From NCBI GenBank assembly GCA_946800325.1, contig OX326960.1, positions 18,462,893 through 18,526,892 of the forward strand: a stretch of DNA of 64,000 nucleotides, given 5' to 3'. Under the pieces are notes generated by a model. The model had not been told where the DNA came from. It saw only the letters and a program-made list of their open reading frames with translations, and made no database searches. The position numbers and the translations under genes are program-made. Shown here in pieces: positions 23,943 to 35,475 of this stretch (position 1 is its first letter; every line of letters begins with the position of its first letter). The DNA is from Luzula sylvatica (Eukaryota > Streptophyta > Magnoliopsida > Poales > Juncaceae).

Positions 23943-24430
23943 CGTAGATACTTTAAAAATACAGAAGTATCCTGAGGATACGCGTATCCGTTACGGATAT
24001 GGATGCGATACGGTTCTGATACGTATTGGATACGTTACGTGACTTATCCGAATATTTTAATTTTTTTATACGACGGAAATACAACATGATACGACTGTGG
24101 ATACTTTCACAACACAACTGAGATATTCTATTTATGATAGTTCGGCTCATCATATATTTTGGTCCGTAATATTTTTAAATAAATTATATAAAACACTACT
24201 AGGATACTTCTAGAATAAAGTTTACGATAATTTTATGATACTTGTATTATTTGGTAGATTTTATTTATTTTCATGATATTTAATTTAAAAATATTATTAA
24301 TTCATTATTATATATTCATTTTGTATAATAAAAATATATTAAAATAATAATTATATATAGTTGTATTCGTAATCATGATTTTTTTAGAATTATCATACCA
24401 TCGTATCCGTACCCGTACAACCTAGTATGT
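23943..24430. repeat. Dispersed repeat rich in GATACG/CGTATC motifs
   Basis: Many short copies of GATACG or CGTATCC occur on both strands, from CACGTAGATAC at the left to ATCGTATCCGTACCCGTACA at the right. The two outer zones are roughly inverted relative to each other. It resembles a widespread class of plant non-autonomous elements, but the exact family and ends are unresolved. Confidence 0.5.
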
Positions 24431-24626
24431 TTTGCCATTTGAGCAAAGAAATATACAAACATTTGTCACAACGGTATTTGAGTCCCGTCAAAAACATCTG
24501 ACCTAAGAACTATTATGTCAAATTATCATTTAACATTTATACAACGTATTATTAATTGGGGAAAGGGTCGCCTTCAGGTCAAAAGAACAAATGTATTATG
24601 TCTCCTAGTTTAAATTGAACATTCTT

Positions 24627-24743
24627 GATACGTCAATCAAGAATATTTAAATAAATTGATTAAACTCTAAATCAATAATTAAACGAATCTGATTCAATCA
24701 ATGATTCGAATCAATTTATTTGAACACTCTCGATAAACGTATC
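24627..24743. repeat. Inverted repeat, 34-bp arms
   Basis: Arms at 24,627-24,660 and 24,710-24,743 pair imperfectly. GATACG is at the outer ends and ATAAATTGAT at the inner ends. Possibly the core of a MITE. Confidence 0.65.
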
Positions 24744-25556
24744 ATATTCAAATGAGATAAGGGGCACCATATCAAATCCCAAGTCAAAACTCATATATTC
24801 TTAATATATAGTACACAATTTTTTTTGGGAAAAATAGTTAATTATAATTTTAATTGATAAAATTTCCTATTTTACTCCTGGTTGCTAAATCAATACGACT
24901 AAGAGTCATTACAAAGTTGGTTACAAACACTAAACACTATTTAATAACTACCACTAATTATTCCGTACATTTATATGTCAATGAAAAAATGCAATATGTA
25001 CGACAATTTTTAAAAATATAATTATTTTATTAAATAATATTTTTGTTAGCTCAAAACCATAAATTTATTTATTATTATTGATATTTTCATTGTCTTAATC
25101 ATTTTTGGAAATTTAAACTTTTTTTTATTTATTTAACAAATTTATATTTTTTCCTCAAATAAAACGTATTGTACAACAATACGTGCATTATTCATGTTTT
25201 ATAAAAAAATTTTAAAATACGCGAACTCTGAATCAAGTTGAGTACGAAAACGTCAATACATATATTATTAATAAATTATACACGTATTATTCGTGAATTG
25301 AACAACTATATCCACGACAATAGAATTCGATTTGGAATTGAGAGTTTGGAGAAGAAATGTAAGAGACGGGGACAATAATGTACAAGTGTCGGACAGGAGA
25401 AAGATGCATCCACATGAAAGATCTTATGGAATTAGAGGCGAATTACTGTCAATAAAATATGGATTGTACAAAGATGCATCCACGAAAATCTTATTATAGT
25501 GGCGAATTACTGTCCCCACCACACGAAAATCGAAACGACTAGTTAAGCCAATTACT
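24744..25556. other. Spacer with short direct repeats before the LINE
   Basis: Mostly AT-rich, with no recognised feature to about 25,395. At 25,395-25,585 the phrases AAAGATGCATCCA (three times) and GGCGAATTACTGTC (twice) recur, suggesting a small local duplication near the LINE 5' region. Confidence 0.45.
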
Positions 25557-25907
25557 ATGTCGGATGGTACAAAGATGCATCCAATAGGTTTTAACAATAA
25601 AAAGAAAATTAAGCAAACAAGTAATAAGGTTGTGAACCATAAACCTGATCGGGCTAAAGCCCAAGAATATATTAAACTTTTGGAATTAGAGGCCACCAAT
25701 CCGGTGGGCCTAACTAGTGAACAAATATCGCAAATTAAAAACTTGTGCGGGATAAAAGTCATAAAAAATTATGTTGATAATAAGAACGAATGTGGGTCGC
25801 TCGGGCCAGCTACCTCCCAAACTCTCTCAGCGCCGAATGGGCCAGAAATTACAACACTTGATTCTAAGTCTGATAAGCCTCTAAGGCAAAAGAAAAAAAA
25901 AATCTAA
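25557..25907 (+). pseudogene. Possible LINE ORF1 remnant
   Basis: An open frame of 116 codons, Lys/Asn-rich with no domain I recognise. It is followed at about 26,010-26,144 by another acidic open stretch that ends in a stop 64 bp before the ORF2 start. Position and the charged composition suggest the nucleic-acid-binding ORF1 of an L1-type LINE, broken into pieces. No zinc knuckle was found, so the assignment is positional. Confidence 0.35.
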
Positions 25908-26208
25908 AATGATTGGCTCGTGTGTATTGACTTGTAATTAAAATAACACTTCTCTAGCAACTATTCATGAGAATGTATGTAATTTTTCTCCCTCTCACTC
26001 TCTCGCAGACAAAAGCATCCTTTTCGACTTTGAGAAAGATGACTCCGTAATTGAGGAAAAAGTCCAACAAGAAGAGGATGACGATGAACAACTTGTCGAT
26101 TATGGTGATGAGGAGGACTTATATGGGCCAAATGGCCCGTTCTAGGAAGCATGAGCTTCCGATAAGAAATTTCTTGAAGCCACTAGGGCTTTTTATTTAG
26201 TATTTGTA

Positions 26209-27770
26209 ATGCGGACAAAACTATTTAATTTTCTCTCTATTTTATCTTGGAATGTACGGGGTTTGGGCCGTAAAGAAAAAAAGGATCTAGTTAAAGCTTC
26301 CAACCGCACGTCAAAATGCAACATTTTTTGTTTACAAGAAACAAAGTTGGAGAACATGAACTTTTTTGACATGAAGGGTGTGTGCCCTCCTAACATACAT
26401 AACTTCACCTCAAAAAGTTTAACGCACTCGAGAGGCGGTCTTCTCACATCACGGTCCAATGAGTTCAACCTCTCATCTTCCACAAATGGTGCCTTCTCGC
26501 TAACCACAACTTTTCAATTAATGAGTGGCTTTTCGTTTGTTTTGACAAATGTCTATGGCCCGATAGATCACAACCAAAAAGAAAATTTCTTGAACGAACT
26601 AACATCCTCAAATCCCTCTAATCTCCCGTGGATTCTTATAGGAGATTTCAATGTTATTCGCTTACCAAGCAAATCAACGGGCCACAACCACCAACCCGCG
26701 GAAATGATCGCTTTCGAAAATTTTATTAACACCCTCAATCTTATCGAAATCCCGCTAGCCAACCGTGAATTTACTTGGAGTAATAAAGCACCAATCCCAA
26801 CTATGTCGCGTCTCGATCGATGTTTAATATCTTCAAGTTTCTTGGAACTCAATATCATCCCCCTTCTACTCGCACAACCTTTGATCACCTCGGATCACTA
26901 TCCCTTGAAACTCACTCTCTCCCTTCCCTCCCTACAAAAATTCACAATCAAACACGAGCGATTTTGGCTAAGAAAACACGAGCTCAAAGACCTTTTTCAT
27001 ACAACTTGGTCCCAACTCGAAACAAACCCAAATTCGGCAAAAAATTTCATTGTCAAATTAGCCCGCACGACTAAAGTTATCCATAGTTGAGCCAAAGAGA
27101 ATATCTCGCATCTTGATAAATCACTCGAAAACACTTCTTCTTTCATGGATTTTTTTGACAAACTCGAGGAATCAAGAGCGCTAACAAACGAGGAAATCTC
27201 CCTACGCATCAATTTGAGAGTTCAAGCTCAAGAACTCGCTCTCTTATCCGAGACAAGATGGCAACAAAGATCGTCATCAAATTGGATCAAACTTGGGGAT
27301 AGAAATAATGCCTACTTCCACGCACTCGCAACCGGCAGAAGGAACAAAAATTATATATCCTCCATTAATGTGAACAACGCCTCTATCTCTGATAATACAC
27401 AACTCTCGCATCTCTTCTATACACACTTCCGCGAACTCATGGGCACCTCATCAAACTCGATGGAATCGGACTTGGGTGCACTATTTCCTTTAACGCCACC
27501 GGTCTTAAATTTTCCGAGCCTTATCGAGCCATTTAATGACGACGAAATAAAGAAGGTGGTCTTGAACCTAAAACGAGGAAAGGCATCCGGTCCGGATGGG
27601 CTCCCCAATGAATTCCTACAAGAATTTTGGGAGCTAATGAAACCCGATATAATCCCGCTTATTACCGATTTCCACCAAAATAAGCTCGATCTTTGGAGAA
27701 TAAATCAAGCTTGCATCGCTCTCATCCCGAAAAAGCAAGGCGCAAACACGATTGATCAATTCCGACCAAT
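26209..27770 (+). pseudogene. L1-type LINE ORF2: endonuclease plus start of reverse transcriptase
   Basis: The first 293 codons form an apurinic-type endonuclease: SWNVRGLG, LQETKLE, NVYGP, GDFNV, SRLDRCLIS and SDHYPL are all in family order. A TGA at 27,088-27,090 interrupts the frame where a Trp codon (TGG) is likely ancestral. The same frame stays open afterwards (from 27,145) through the reverse transcriptase N-terminus (KRGKASGPDGLPNEF, ACIALIPKK, DQFRPIS). Similarity stops at about 27,770, before the catalytic YADD motif, and unrelated AT-rich DNA follows. LINEs are normally lost from the 5' side, so this 3' loss points to a later deletion. The element is inactive. Confidence 0.9.
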
Positions 27771-27913
27771 AAGTACAAGTGTCAGTGAGGTTTCTGTGAA
27801 ATTAAATTTGTGTTATTTTTTATTTTTTATTTTTTTATAATAATTGAAATAAAGAAAACATCATATATATTAATGTAATGAAATCATAAAAAATCTGAAA
27901 TATTAGACTCAAT

Positions 27914-28352
27914 GGGCATGTTTGATTTGAGGGATTTGTGGGATATATATATTGAAATACATGATTTGTTCAATATCCCTTGTTTGATTCATCATACATT
28001 ATATTATATTATATAATAAGAATTAAATGACATACATATAATATTATATTAAATTATATAATATTATTTTATAATATTAAATTATAAGAATTGAAGTAAT
28101 ATAATATAATATAATATTATAATATAATACAATATTATATTATACAATAAAATAATATAAATATAATATAATATAATATTCAAATATTCAAATCCTGGAT
28201 TTTGTACCAAAGAATCAAACAAGGGATTTGATATACATGATTTCAAAATACAACAAATCAAACAACTCACATGGATTATCAAATACATGAATAGTAATAT
28301 ACATGTATTTTCATATCCATGTATATCAATATCCCCCAAATCAAACATGCCC
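27914..28352. mobile_element. MITE, 439 bp
   Basis: Terminal inverted repeats GGGCATGTTTGATTTGAGGG and the complement of CCCCCAAATCAAACATGCCC. The interior contains a long (TATAA)-like AT tract. The GGGC-N-TGTTTG end is common among hAT or PIF-type plant MITEs. No clear target duplication was seen, so the superfamily is open. It inserted next to, or after, the LINE truncation point. Confidence 0.85.
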
Positions 28353-29229
28353 GTATTGTATTTGAAGTCAAAGAATCCCTGGAGAGTGAGTGACATACCA
28401 AAAATTTTTATGTATTACAAAATACACGGAGAGCCTCTATCCCTGTATTTCATCTATGCCAAGAGTTTCTCTCCGATTATTTATTCTCGGATTATTTCTC
28501 CACCCGTCATTATCCTCTTTCCCCTTCTTCTTCGCCAAAGGAACCCTTTCGCCAAGGAGATCTCGTGGAAGCCTCTCTCTCCTCTCGCCAAGTATACAAG
28601 GAGTTCTTCGAAGCCACTCCCTAGTTCGCGAAACACAGGCCTTTCTACCTCTCGTCAAAGATCTATTCCTCGCCAAATAGAAGGCTATTTTGTAAATTTT
28701 TAGTCCTTCAAGTTCAATCTTAGCTAACTCTTCTCTTCAACTTGAGAGAAGAGTATTGATTTTGCTAATTTGTACAAATTAATCCTTTAATCTCTCCTAA
28801 TTAGTAGAGATTCATGTTTCAATTTCTGATTTTGTTATGCTCAGGAGTGGTGTATTCCCCAATTTCTGATTCAATCGTATTTATACCCTACGAGCCATCA
28901 ATGTAAATAATATACCAATTACTAACTTTGGATTACATTTCTCATTCTTGTTCTTAAACTTGTATTCTGAGATATGAATTTTAAAATGTGTTTGAATTCT
29001 GAGCTAATTAACGGTGCTTGAAATATTATTTAGGGTCTCAAATATGAATGTTTTCTAAATATGAATGAAACTAGTGTCTGAAATTTACGTGGACAAGTTG
29101 GCTTTTGTAATTTTGATGAATGTGTGGGTTTTTGTGAAAAAATTCAGATGGTGTATTTGGAGATGATACGAAGAATGGTACAGTCGCAACTCTACTTCAA
29201 CAAATTAATCTTGTGTTAAATCTCGTAGA
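28353..29229. other. Spacer with CT-rich segment, no gene recognised
   Basis: 28,420-28,690 is CT-rich with repeated TCGCCAA words and open frames on both strands that lack known domains. It looks like 5'-UTR-type DNA. No matching downstream coding exon was found. The remainder to 29,229 shows nothing. Confidence 0.4.
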
Positions 29230-32054
29230 TAATTTCCAGAAATGCCCCTAACAAATAAAACCCTAATTTTGATTATTCTTAATTATTATAAATTCATCTT
29301 CTTCGAAATGACCTGATTTTTAAAATTACAAAAAAAACCCCTGGTTTTACAAATTACAAAATAGCCCCTGATTTTCGAAAAGAAATGAATTTAGGGTTTA
29401 CAAAAATTATTATAATAAAATTACAAAACAAAGCCCTTGATTTTTCAAATTACCAAAAAATCCTGATTTTTCGAAATTTCAAAAAAAAAACCCTGATTTA
29501 TCGCAAAAAATGAATTTCAATAACAAAAAAAGTAATTTCAATCAAAACAAAAGATGGCTTTTTCGAGAACAAAAAAAGGATAAAATTAAAACCTGATCGA
29601 AGGTGGCTTTTTCGTTTGTCTTCTACAACGAGCTCTCCCCAATATTTTTCAGAAACGCCCCTAATCAAGGAAAGTGTGTTAATTTAAAAATTAGGGCAAA
29701 AACAAAGGTAACCCTCTAAATGTTGCTTCAAATTACAAATAGCCCCTGATTTTCGAAATTACAAAAATAGCCCCTGGTTTTTCGCAAATTCGGGTAGTTT
29801 CGTAACTAATTTCCAGAAATGCCCCTAACAAATAAAACCCTAATTTTGATTATTCTTAATTATTATAAATTCATCTTCTTCGAAATGACCTGATTTTTAA
29901 AATTACAAAAAAAACCCCTGATTTTACAAATTACAAAATAGTCCCTGATTTTCAAAAAGAAATGAATTTAGGGTTTACAAAAATTATTATAATAAATTAT
30001 TATAAATTCATCTTCTTCGAAATGCACCTGATTTTTAAAATTACAAAAATAGCCCCCTGATTTTACAAATTACAAAATAGCCCCTGATTTTCGAAAAAAA
30101 ACCCTAAGTCGAGATCTCGCGGATTGGAAAACCCTAAGTCATCCCTAATTTTCGAAAAAAACCCTAATTTTAAAATTCATCTTCTTCGAAATTACAAAAA
30201 AGGCCCCTGGTTTTTCGCAAATTCGGGTAGTTTCGTAACTAATTTCCAGAAATGCCCCTAACAAATAAAACCCTAATTTTGATTATTCTTAATTATTATA
30301 AATTCATCTTCTTCGAAATGACCTGATTTTTAAAATTACAAAAAAAACCCCTGATTTTACAAATTACAAAGTAGCCCCTGATTTTCGAAAAGAAATGAAT
30401 TTAGGGTTTACAAAAATTATTATAATAAATTATTATAAATTCATCTTCTTCGAAATGCACCTGATTTTTAAAATTACAAAAATAGCCCCCTGATTTTACA
30501 AATTACAAAATAGCCCCTGATTTTCGAAAAAAAACCCTAAGTCGAGATCTCGCGGATTGGAAAACCCTAAGTCATCCCTAATTTTCGAAAAAAACCCTAA
30601 TTTTAAAATTCATCTTCTTCGAAATTACAAAAAAGGCCCCTGGTTTTTCGCAAATTCGGGTAGTTTCGTAACTAATTTCCAGAAATGCCCCTAACAAATA
30701 AAACCCTAATTTTGATTATTCTTAATTATTATAAATTCAGCTTCTTCGAAATGACCTGATTTTTAAAATTACAAAAAAAACCCCTGATTTTACAAATTAC
30801 AAAATAGCCCCTGATTTTCGAAAAGAAATGAATTTATTGTTTACAAAAATTATTATAATAAAATTACAAAACAAAGCCCCTGATTTTTCAAATTACCAAA
30901 AAATCCTGATTTTTCGAAATTTCAAAAAAAAAAACCCTGATTTATCGTAAAAAATGAATTTCAATAACAAAAAAAGTAATTTCAATCAAAACAAAAGATG
31001 GCTTTTTCGAGAACAAAAAAAGGATAAAATTAAAACCTGATCGAAGATGGCTTTTTCGTTTGTCTTCTACAACGAGCTCTCCCCAATATTTTTCAGAAAC
31101 GCCCCTAATCAAGGAAAGTGTGTTAATTTAAAAATTAGGGTAAAAACAAAGGTAACCCTCTAAATGTTGCTTCAAATTACAAATAGCCCCTGATTTTCGA
31201 AATTACAAAAAAGCCCCTGGTTTTTCGCAAATTCGGGTAGTTTCGTAACTAATTTCCAAAAATGCCCCTAACAAATAAAACCCTAATTTTGATTATTCTT
31301 AATTATTATAAATTCATCTTCTTTGAAATGACCTGATTTTTAAAATTACAACTAAAACCCCTGATTTTACAAATTACAAAATAGCCCCTGATTTTCGAAA
31401 AGAAATGAATTTAGGGTTTACAAAAATTATTATAATAAATTATTATAAATTCATCTTCTTCGAAATGCACCTGATTTTTTAAATTACAAAAATAGCCCCC
31501 TGATTTTACAAATTACAAAATAGCCCCTGATTTTCGAAAAAAAACCCTAAGTCGAGATCTCGCGGATTGGAAAACCCTAAGTCATCCCTAATTTTCGAAA
31601 AAAATCCTAATTTTAAAATTCATCTTCTTCGAAATTACAAAAAAGGCCCCTGGTTTTTCGCAAATTCGGGTAGTTTCGTAACTAATTTCCAGAAATGCCC
31701 CTAACAAATAAAACCCTAATTTTGATTATTCTTAATTATTCTTAATTCATCTTCTTCGAAATGACCTGATTTTTAAATTTACAAAAAAAACCCCTGATTT
31801 TACAAATTACAAAATAGCCCCCGATTTTCGAAAAGAAATGAATTTAGGGTTTACAAAAATTATTATAATAAATTATTATAAATTCATCTTCTTCGAAATG
31901 CACCTGATTTTTAAAATTACAAAAATAGCCCCCTGATTTTACAAATTACAAAATAGCTCCTGATTTTCGAAAAAACCCTAAGTCGAGATCTCGCGGATTG
32001 GAAAGTCCTAAGTCATCCCTAATTTTCGAAAAAAACCCTAATTTTAAAATTCAT
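29230..32054 (+). repeat. Tandem array with A-B-B higher-order pattern
   Basis: The phrase AATTTCCA(G/A)AAATGCCCCT begins each unit at 29,230, 29,807, 30,241, 30,674, 31,251 and 31,684. The unit lengths are 577, 434, 433, 577, 433 and about 370 (truncated). The long unit (A) carries a GATGGCTTTTTCGAGAAC segment. The short unit (B) carries CGAGATCTCGCGGATTGG instead. The order A-B-B-A-B-B' makes two copies of a 1,444-bp higher-order repeat with very high identity. Frequent AAACCCTAA words are not in telomeric register. No coding potential was seen. Confidence 0.92.
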
Positions 32055-32440
32055 CCCTAATTTCATCCCTAATTCAATTTCTGCCTAATTTCATAAAATC
32101 AAAATCCCTAATTTCTGCATAAAATCAAAATCCCTAATTACTATTCATAAAATCAAAATCAATTTCATCTCTAATTCTATTACCACCGGATTCAATTTCT
32201 GCCAATTACTAATTACTATTCTATCAATTACATCCTTAAAATCAAAATCTAAATCAAAATCCCTAATTACTATTCTCTAAATCAAAATCAAAATCCCTAA
32301 TTACTATTCTATCAATTACATCCCTAATTAGTATTCAATTTCTGCCTAATCTCTAAAATCAAAAACAAAATGAGAGAGAACAATTACCACCAGATTAGGG
32401 ATCTCGAAAAAGAAGGACTGGACGAACTCGAAGGAGAAGG
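32055..32440 (+). repeat. Degenerate short-period repeat
   Basis: Loose tandem iterations of phrases such as ATAAAATCAAAATCCCTAAT and AATTACTATTC. It follows directly from the truncated last unit of the preceding array and probably arose from it. Confidence 0.7.
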
Positions 32441-32653
32441 ATTGTGACATATTACTACTAAAATTATGAATATTAGTATAATTATTATGATTAATATTAT
32501 TATTATTATTAAAATATGATTATTATTATGATGATGATTAGGATTATTTATTATTATGATTATTGTTTGATTTTCATTATTATGATTATAATTATTAGGA
32601 TTATTTATTATTATGATTATTGCATGATTTTCATTATTATGATTATTTTCATG

Positions 32654-32688
<35 letters not shown>

Positions 32689-32920
32689 GATAGACAAAGG
32701 CTTCTAGTGAAAATGTAGAATCGAGCGTTAGATCGATATCGTTTGAAGTTGGAATTTTATCAAATTTTGAGAAAGTTGGAAAATGACGATTACTCGAACA
32801 AGTAAATTGTCTAATAATAATAATAATATTATGATTAATATTAATTATTATTATGAAAATATGATGATGATTATTATTACTATGATGATTATTATTTTCA
32901 TGATGATTATTGATATGATG

Positions 32921-32989
<69 letters not shown>

Positions 32990-33299
32990 GACGCTTCTAA
33001 TGAAAATGTAGAATCGAGCGTTAGATCGATATCGTTTGAAGTTGGAATTCTATCAAGTTTTGAGAAAGTTGGAAAATGACGATTACTCGACCAAGTAAAT
33101 TGTCTAATAATAATAATAATATTATGATTAATATTAATTATTATTATGAAAATATGATGATGATTATTATTACTATGATGATTACGATTATTATGATTAT
33201 TATGATTATTACTATTATTATTATTATTATTATTATTATTGTGATTATAATTATTAGGATTATTTATTATTATGATTATTGTATGATTTTCATGATGAA

Positions 33300-33362
<63 letters not shown>

Positions 33363-33485
33363 GATAGACAAAGGCTTCTAGTGAAAATGTAGAATCGAGC
33401 GTTAGATTGATATCGTTTGAAGTTGGAATTTTATCAAGTTTTGAGAAAGTTGGAAAATGACGATTACTCGACCAAGTAAATTGTC

Positions 33486-33520
<35 letters not shown>

Positions 33521-33640
33521 TTATGATTAATATGATTATTATTATTATGATTATAATTATTTAGATTATTTATTATTATGATTATTGTATGATTTTCATT
33601 ATTTTTCTGATTACTATTTTTCTGATTATTATTATTATTC
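32441..33640 (+). repeat. Tandem repeat with internal (ATT)n microsatellites
   Basis: A core of about 130 bp begins near GACAAAGGCTTCTAGTGAAA, contains ATCGAGCGTTAGAT, and ends near AGTAAATTGTCTAATAATAA. It occurs at about 32,692, 32,989 and 33,366. Between cores lie variable ATT/ATG tracts, making the spacing 297 and 377 bp. The plus-strand open frames here are runs of Ile/Met/Tyr and are not genes. Confidence 0.92.
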
Positions 33641-33660
33641 TATGATTTTCAGTGGGGGTT

Positions 33661-34135
33661 TTTAGCTTTCAAGGGCGGTACCGCCGGTGAAAGTTAAACT
33701 TTCAGTGGGCGTATATATTTTCAATGGCGGTACCGCCGGTGAAAGTGAAACAATCAGTGGGGGTTGTTTTTTCAATGGCGGTACCGCCGGTAAAAGAAAG
33801 CGTTGTGGAGAGGTTTTAGCTTTTCAATGGCGGTACCGCCGGTGAAAGTTATCAGTGGGGGTACATATTTTCAGTGGCGGTACCGCCGGTGAAGGTGAAA
33901 CAATCAGTGGGGGTTGTTTTTTTCAATGGCAGTACCGCCGGTAAAATAAGTGTTGTGTAGAGGTTTTAGCTTTCAAGGGCGGTACCGCCGGTGAAAGTCA
34001 AACTTTCAATGGGGGTAACAATTTTCAACGGCGGTACCGCCGGTGAAAGTAAACTTTCAGTGGGGGTACTTGTTTTCAAGGGCGGTACCGCCACTGAAAA
34101 AGTTATTAGTGGGAGTACCCCCGGTAATAATATTT
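33661..34135 (+). repeat. Hairpin minisatellite, about 51 bp unit, nine copies
   Basis: The 12-bp palindrome GGCGGTACCGCC starts at 33,674, 33,726, 33,777, 33,829, 33,876, 33,928 (one base changed), 33,978, 34,030 and 34,081. Spacing is 47-52 bp. Flanking CTTTCA and TGAAAG extend the stem to about 28 nt in several copies. A three-unit super-period of about 150 bp is visible, because every third unit is preceded by TTTTAGCTTT. It is GC-rich against AT-rich surroundings and abuts the broken gag region directly. Confidence 0.95.
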
Positions 34136-34167
34136 CCCCGCCGGTGATAGTGCTGTTTCTAGTAGTG

Positions 34168-34464
34168 ATTGGCACCGAAACCTGAGAATTATTCTCAGGC
34201 AAGAGGGTAAAAGCCACGTATTGGATACGAAACTAGTGGAACTGGGCCCCGAAGCTACGACCGATGAAAAGACCACATTTGAGAAACTTAAGAAGGACTC
34301 AAATGACGTTACATGCCTCATGTTGGCGTGTATGGACGCAAGTCTTCAAAAACAGCTTGAGGACTCGATGCACACTTGATAAACGTTGTCCTCAAGAAAA
34401 TGTTCCATGAGAAGGAGCGTATTGAATGGTTCAATACACTCAAAGAGTTGGTAAACTGCAAGAT
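34168..34464 (+). pseudogene. Copia gag, N-terminal fragment
   Basis: Translates as gag of the UBN2 type (DW-RNLRIILRQEGK, then a Glu/Lys-rich segment, then LKKMFHEKERIEWFNTLKEL). The frame breaks near 34,377 (stop codons TGA TAA) and resumes in another frame. The coding sequence is cut at the insertion of the nested element and continues at 42,838 with the codon restored. The first residues of gag are absent. Confidence 0.8.
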
Positions 34465-35464
34465 TGATGGAGAATATCCTCGACTCCGGGCCCGCGCAGC
34501 GGAATGAAGGCCCGGTCCGATTCTCCGATTTCCGAGATCACGCCATGACTTCGAGGGTACGATGCGAATAGAAGGATAGATCTATAACAGCGTGAAATTG
34601 ATCACGCACGAAGGGTTGATCGCCGCCTTCTATCTCCTGTCACGTTGGTGACAATCCGCGCGTCCCATACCACGCGTCTTTCACCGTTCGTTGGCCGTCT
34701 TCTCACTCCTTGGGTCGATCACAATCTAAGAGCCACAATTGTCGCTCCTCTACTTGTATCCACCGTGAGTCGCAAGACGTCGGTCGCGGATGCACCTGCT
34801 TAGACGATGCACCGGCGAACTTGCTCGATCGTTTGATTCTCTACACCGAGAAAACTCCTTTTCTCGGTTATCTCTCTTTACACCCTTTCACTCAATAGAA
34901 AGTTGTATCTCAATTATTCTGGAAAATCTCCTGAATATTCTGAATCAGATTGCATTAACTTGCATTCACTTGCATAGTGATGAGAGAGAAAGTATCCTAT
35001 TTATACCTAATAGGATCAGGATTAGCCAAAAGGCATGTATATCCAATATACACCCTCTCACTCAGAAAACTGCATGAACCTGGTCAGTATTCTGTCATTT
35101 CGAAATTGGTAAATTTCTCAGACAGAAAATAATCCAACATGAAAGTTGTAGATAATCTAATTATCTACACAACCCAATTTGGCCCAGCCCAATTGGAGTT
35201 CGTTTGCAAAAGTTATGACTGTTTTACTAACTGTATGTCATACTGTTGCACCCTTTCGGTATTTCACATAAACGACACTATTACTTCGGTCATATGAAAT
35301 ATATTTCTACATGAAGGTTATAGATAATCTAATTATCTATCTAACCCAATTTGAACCATTCAAATCGGATTTTCCCACTGACAGTTATGGCCACGAATGT
35401 ACGACTACATTCGTTTATCCTTGCGTACACTTTTACAGTTGATCCTGAAACTGTATTTCCTTCA
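34465..35464 (-). repeat. Nested element, 3' LTR
   Basis: 1,000 bp; in element orientation it begins TGAAGGAAATACAGTTTC and ends GGATATTCTCCATCA. A TATAAATA box lies at 34,998-35,005 on the minus strand. It includes two related sub-repeats of about 165 bp (near 35,085 and 35,250), each with a near-palindromic AGATAATCTAATTATCT. Confidence 0.93.
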
Positions 35465-35475
35465 GTCTCCCACTC
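35465..35475 (-). promoter_or_regulatory. Nested element polypurine tract
   Basis: GAGTGGGAGAC on the minus strand, directly before the 3' LTR; this is the usual position for priming plus-strand DNA synthesis. Confidence 0.75.

Noticed and set aside
28287..28703. 138-codon plus-strand open frame in the CT-rich segment
   Set aside because: It begins inside the MITE arm, overlaps other frames of similar length, and has low-complexity content. There is no family match by eye.
29200..32100. Telomere-like repeat because of many AAACCCTAA words
   Set aside because: The words are part of longer 434/577-bp units and never occur as consecutive 7-bp CCCTAAA tandems.
32516..33381. Open frames of nearly pure Ile/Met/Tyr
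   Set aside because: Direct translation of (ATT)n and (ATG)n microsatellite; not protein-coding.
33966..34217. Open frames on both strands of the palindromic minisatellite (17-residue repeats)
   Set aside because: Spacing of the units is not a constant multiple of three (47-52 bp), so no frame spans the array. The frames are local accidents.
34710..35077. Identical small open frames repeated at 34,710 and 42,078
   Set aside because: They are duplicated because they lie in the two LTRs. No coding role is expected there.
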